Assembly: GCA_030642525.1 (NCBI GenBank)
Contig: DAOWNO010000094.1
Location: 1 to 7,471 of the forward strand
From: Candidatus Aegiribacteria sp.
GTDB lineage: Bacteria; Fermentibacterota; Fermentibacteria; Fermentibacterales; JCC-6
Reading direction: 5' to 3'
Length of the DNA: 7,471 bases
The number at the start of each line of letters is the position of its first letter. Position 1 is the first letter of the stretch. Of this stretch, positions 5,373 through 7,471 are shown piece after piece. The notes under the pieces were generated by a model that saw only the letters and a program-made list of their open reading frames with translations, ran no database searches and was not told the DNA's origin. The translations under genes and the position numbers were made by a program.

Positions 5373-7448
5373 ATGAGCAGCACCCAGATACTATTCCGAT
5401 TCTTCGGTCCTGTTGTGGCGATTCTAACTGGACTGGTGGCCGCCAGGCGGTATCGCAGTTTAAAAAAGGAACCTCGTGGTACAGAAAGAATGATCCATCT
5501 ATCAGAGATGATTCATTCGGGAGCGATGACCTATCTTTCAACGCAGTATCGAATACTGTTGATATTTGTGGTTCTGATTTCTTCTGCTTTGTTTGCAGGC
5601 ATTGATTCAGGAACGGCTTTAGCTTTCATATTCGGCGCAGGATTCAGCATGATTGCCGGATATATCGGAATGAACGCTGCGACAATAGGAAACGTGAGAA
5701 CTACAAATGCGGCAAGAAACAGCCTTTCAAAGGCTCTTTCCGTTGCTTTCCGCAGTGGCAGTATCATGGGGCTGTCAGTTGCGGCACTTGGGCTTCTTGG
5801 TGTTTCAGTATTCTACCTCCTTTACAGTAATGTTGCTCCCGCAAAGGCTTTTCTTGAATCCATACTCGGGACTGTATCTCTTGAGAACATAGCCGGGTTC
5901 GGGATGGGTGCAAGTTCAATTGCTCTTTTCGCAAGAGTAGGCGGGGGAATATTTACGAAGAGCGCGGATGTGGGAGCAGATCTCGTAGGGAAAATTGAAG
6001 CAGGCATACCGGAGGACGATCCCAGAAATCCTGCAGTTATTGCGGATAATGTGGGTGACAATGTCGGTGATGTTGCCGGTATGGGCGCTGACCTGTTCGA
6101 ATCATATGTCGGCAGTATCATAGCAGCAATAGTTCTGGCTTTCGGTTTCAGTGCTACCGGCATTATTCCGACCGGGCTGCTGTCCTCCGATGCGGCTGTT
6201 TCCGGATCAGAAACGCTGATTGCTCTTCCGATTATTCTGGCAGCACTCGGGACTCTTGCCAGTATTGCAGGAGTTGTTTCTGTTGGAGTACTCAGTCGGA
6301 AGGGAAGTCCCGCTACCGTTCTGAGAAACTCGACTTTCATAAGCACGATTCTATCCATTATTTTCGCTTTTGCTGCAATACGTCTTCTTGATGTGGGTAC
6401 AGGCGTCTTCTGGGCACTTGTCTGCGGGGTAGTTTCGGGAACTGCAATAGGTTTGATTACCGAATATTACACCAGTGGAGGACCAGTCAGAAGAATCGCC
6501 AGAAGTACAGCGACAGGACCTGCAACCTGTATTATTGAGGGAATAGCAGTCGGTATGGAATCCACAATATTCCCGATACTGTTCATCGCTGCCGCCACAA
6601 TGATCAGCTATTATTTCGCAGGCCTGTATGGCATCGCGCTCGCTGCTCTCGGGATGCTCATGAATGTTGGAATGACCATGTCAGTTGATGCCTATGGCCC
6701 GGTGGCGGACAATGCCGGTGGGATCGCGGAAATGGCAGCGCTGCCGGGAGATGTAAGGAAAAGAACGGACAAACTGGATTCACTGGGAAACACCACTGCC
6801 GCAATGGGCAAAGGATTCGCGATCGGTTCAGCCGCCCTGACCGCTCTTGCTCTATTCAGCGCATATGCCGTTTCTACCGGCCTTCATACAATTGATCTTC
6901 TCAGACCCAATGTTATCGCCGGACTTCTGTTTGGCGGGCTTCTCCCGTTTGTTTTCGCCTCTATTACATTGCGAGCTGTAGGGCGGACCGCCATGAAAAT
7001 GGTGGAGGAAGTTCGCAGGCAGTTCCGAGACATAAAGGGTTTGATGGAGAATGAGGCGGAACCTGATATGGAAAAATGCATTAATATCGCGATTAGAGGT
7101 GCACTCAGCGAAATGATTCTTCCAGGCATTCTTGCTGTATTGATACCTGTAGCAGTCTATTTCGCTTTTGGGGACGCAGGAGCTGAGACTCTTGGAGGTG
7201 TGCTTGCGGGAGCAATTGTATCCGGCGTTCTACTGGCAATTTACATGTCGAATGCCGGAGGTGCATGGGACAACGCCAAGAAGTATATTGAAGAGGGAAA
7301 TCTGGGAGGAAAAGGTTCTCCCGGACACGCTGCCGCAGTTATTGGGGATACTGTTGGCGATCCATTCAAAGATACCAGCGGACCATCTCTGAACATTCTG
7401 ATAAAGTTGATGACAATGGTTGCACTTGTTATATCACAGATTAAATAG
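5373..7448 (+). CDS. hppA: Membrane-bound ion-translocating pyrophosphatase, K+-dependent type
   Basis: The product hydrolyses cytosolic pyrophosphate and pumps Na+ and/or H+ across the inner membrane. The 691-residue protein is hydrophobic throughout, as expected of this 15-17-helix family (Thermotoga enzyme 726 residues). Substrate-site motifs are present: DVGADLVGKIEAGIPEDDP (199-217), then ADNVGDNVGD (224-233), and near the C-terminus WDNAKKYIE (from about 632) and GDTVGDPFKDTSGPS (658-672) with D659, D663, K666 and D667. GNTTAAMGKG (472-481) has Ala476 and Gly479 where K+-independent enzymes have Lys and Thr, so K+ dependence is predicted. Glu243 in GADLFES occupies the gate position of Na+-pumping enzymes; plant-type H+ pumps read DLFGSYAE, with Glu moved. 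Start: AGGAG (5363-5367) is 5 nt from ATG 5373. The in-frame TTG at 5370 is too close, so ATG is preferred. The frame ends complete at TAG 7446-7448. Confidence 0.96.
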   Translation: MSSTQILFRFFGPVVAILTGLVAARRYRSLKKEPRGTERMIHLSEMIHSGAMTYLSTQYRILLIFVVLISSALFAGIDSGTALAFIFGAGFSMIAGYIGMNAATIGNVRTTNAARNSLSKALSVAFRSGSIMGLSVAALGLLGVSVFYLLYSNVAPAKAFLESILGTVSLENIAGFGMGASSIALFARVGGGIFTKSADVGADLVGKIEAGIPEDDPRNPAVIADNVGDNVGDVAGMGADLFESYVGSIIAAIVLAFGFSATGIIPTGLLSSDAAVSGSETLIALPIILAALGTLASIAGVVSVGVLSRKGSPATVLRNSTFISTILSIIFAFAAIRLLDVGTGVFWALVCGVVSGTAIGLITEYYTSGGPVRRIARSTATGPATCIIEGIAVGMESTIFPILFIAAATMISYYFAGLYGIALAALGMLMNVGMTMSVDAYGPVADNAGGIAEMAALPGDVRKRTDKLDSLGNTTAAMGKGFAIGSAALTALALFSAYAVSTGLHTIDLLRPNVIAGLLFGGLLPFVFASITLRAVGRTAMKMVEEVRRQFRDIKGLMENEAEPDMEKCINIAIRGALSEMILPGILAVLIPVAVYFAFGDAGAETLGGVLAGAIVSGVLLAIYMSNAGGAWDNAKKYIEEGNLGGKGSPGHAAAVIGDTVGDPFKDTSGPSLNILIKLMTMVALVISQIK

Positions 7449-7461
7449 TTGATAGGAGAAT

Positions 7462-7471
7462 ATGAGCGAGA
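7462..7471 (+). CDS. Start of an unidentified gene cut by the right edge
   Basis: Thirteen bases after the hppA stop, ATG 7462 is preceded by AGGAG (7454-7458) with a 3-nt spacer. Only Met-Ser-Glu and one further base lie in the window, so nothing can be said of its function. Its position suggests it is in the same transcript as hppA. Confidence 0.5.

Noticed and set aside
5822..6358. Minus-strand open frame of 178 codons
   Set aside because: It is antisense to the core of hppA, over the conserved pyrophosphate-binding motifs. Its length follows from the codon composition of the Gly/Ala/Asp-rich sense strand.

Overview
The window comes from a Gram-negative bacterium of moderate GC (roughly mid-40s per cent by eye). 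It carries the hldA/hldC pair for ADP-heptose, the LPS core sugar donor, and a secreted parvulin-type lipoprotein. It also has a membrane pyrophosphatase with the K+-dependent, Na+-type residue signature, common in anaerobes and energy-limited bacteria. The omega subunit, the YbbR-like protein and the DUF3467 protein resemble versions from the Fibrobacteres-Chlorobi-Bacteroidetes side of the tree and from uncultured phyla such as Fermentibacteria or WOR-3. That placement is an inference from overall feel, not from a search.

Layout: two divergent gene blocks are separated by a 50-70 bp intergenic region near 3742-3807. The leftward block (minus strand, read from 3741 to 1) is a DUF3467 protein, a YbbR-like membrane-anchored protein, an unrecognised 466-residue membrane-anchored exported protein, RNA polymerase omega (rpoZ), and a lipoprotein PpiC/SurA-type peptidyl-prolyl isomerase that runs off the left edge. 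The gaps are 37-103 bp, all on one strand. A good promoter-like sequence lies in the 103-bp gap, so the block may be two transcription units.

The rightward block (plus strand) is hldA (heptose-7-phosphate kinase), hldC (heptose-1-phosphate adenylyltransferase, overlapping hldA by 41 nt), hppA (membrane pyrophosphatase, 85-90 bp downstream with its own promoter-like sequence), and the first three codons of another gene at the right edge.

How they fit together: the hld genes supply activated heptose for the outer-membrane glycolipid. The isomerase lipoprotein, the YbbR-like protein and the 466-residue protein all appear to act at or outside the inner membrane, so most of the window concerns the cell envelope. 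hppA turns pyrophosphate into an ion gradient. rpoZ is the odd housekeeping gene among them. No tRNA, rRNA, CRISPR array, transposon or phage gene was seen. No stretch above about 110 bp lacks a gene. Nothing here clearly amounts to a new defence or mobile system. The least explained item is the 466-residue protein.
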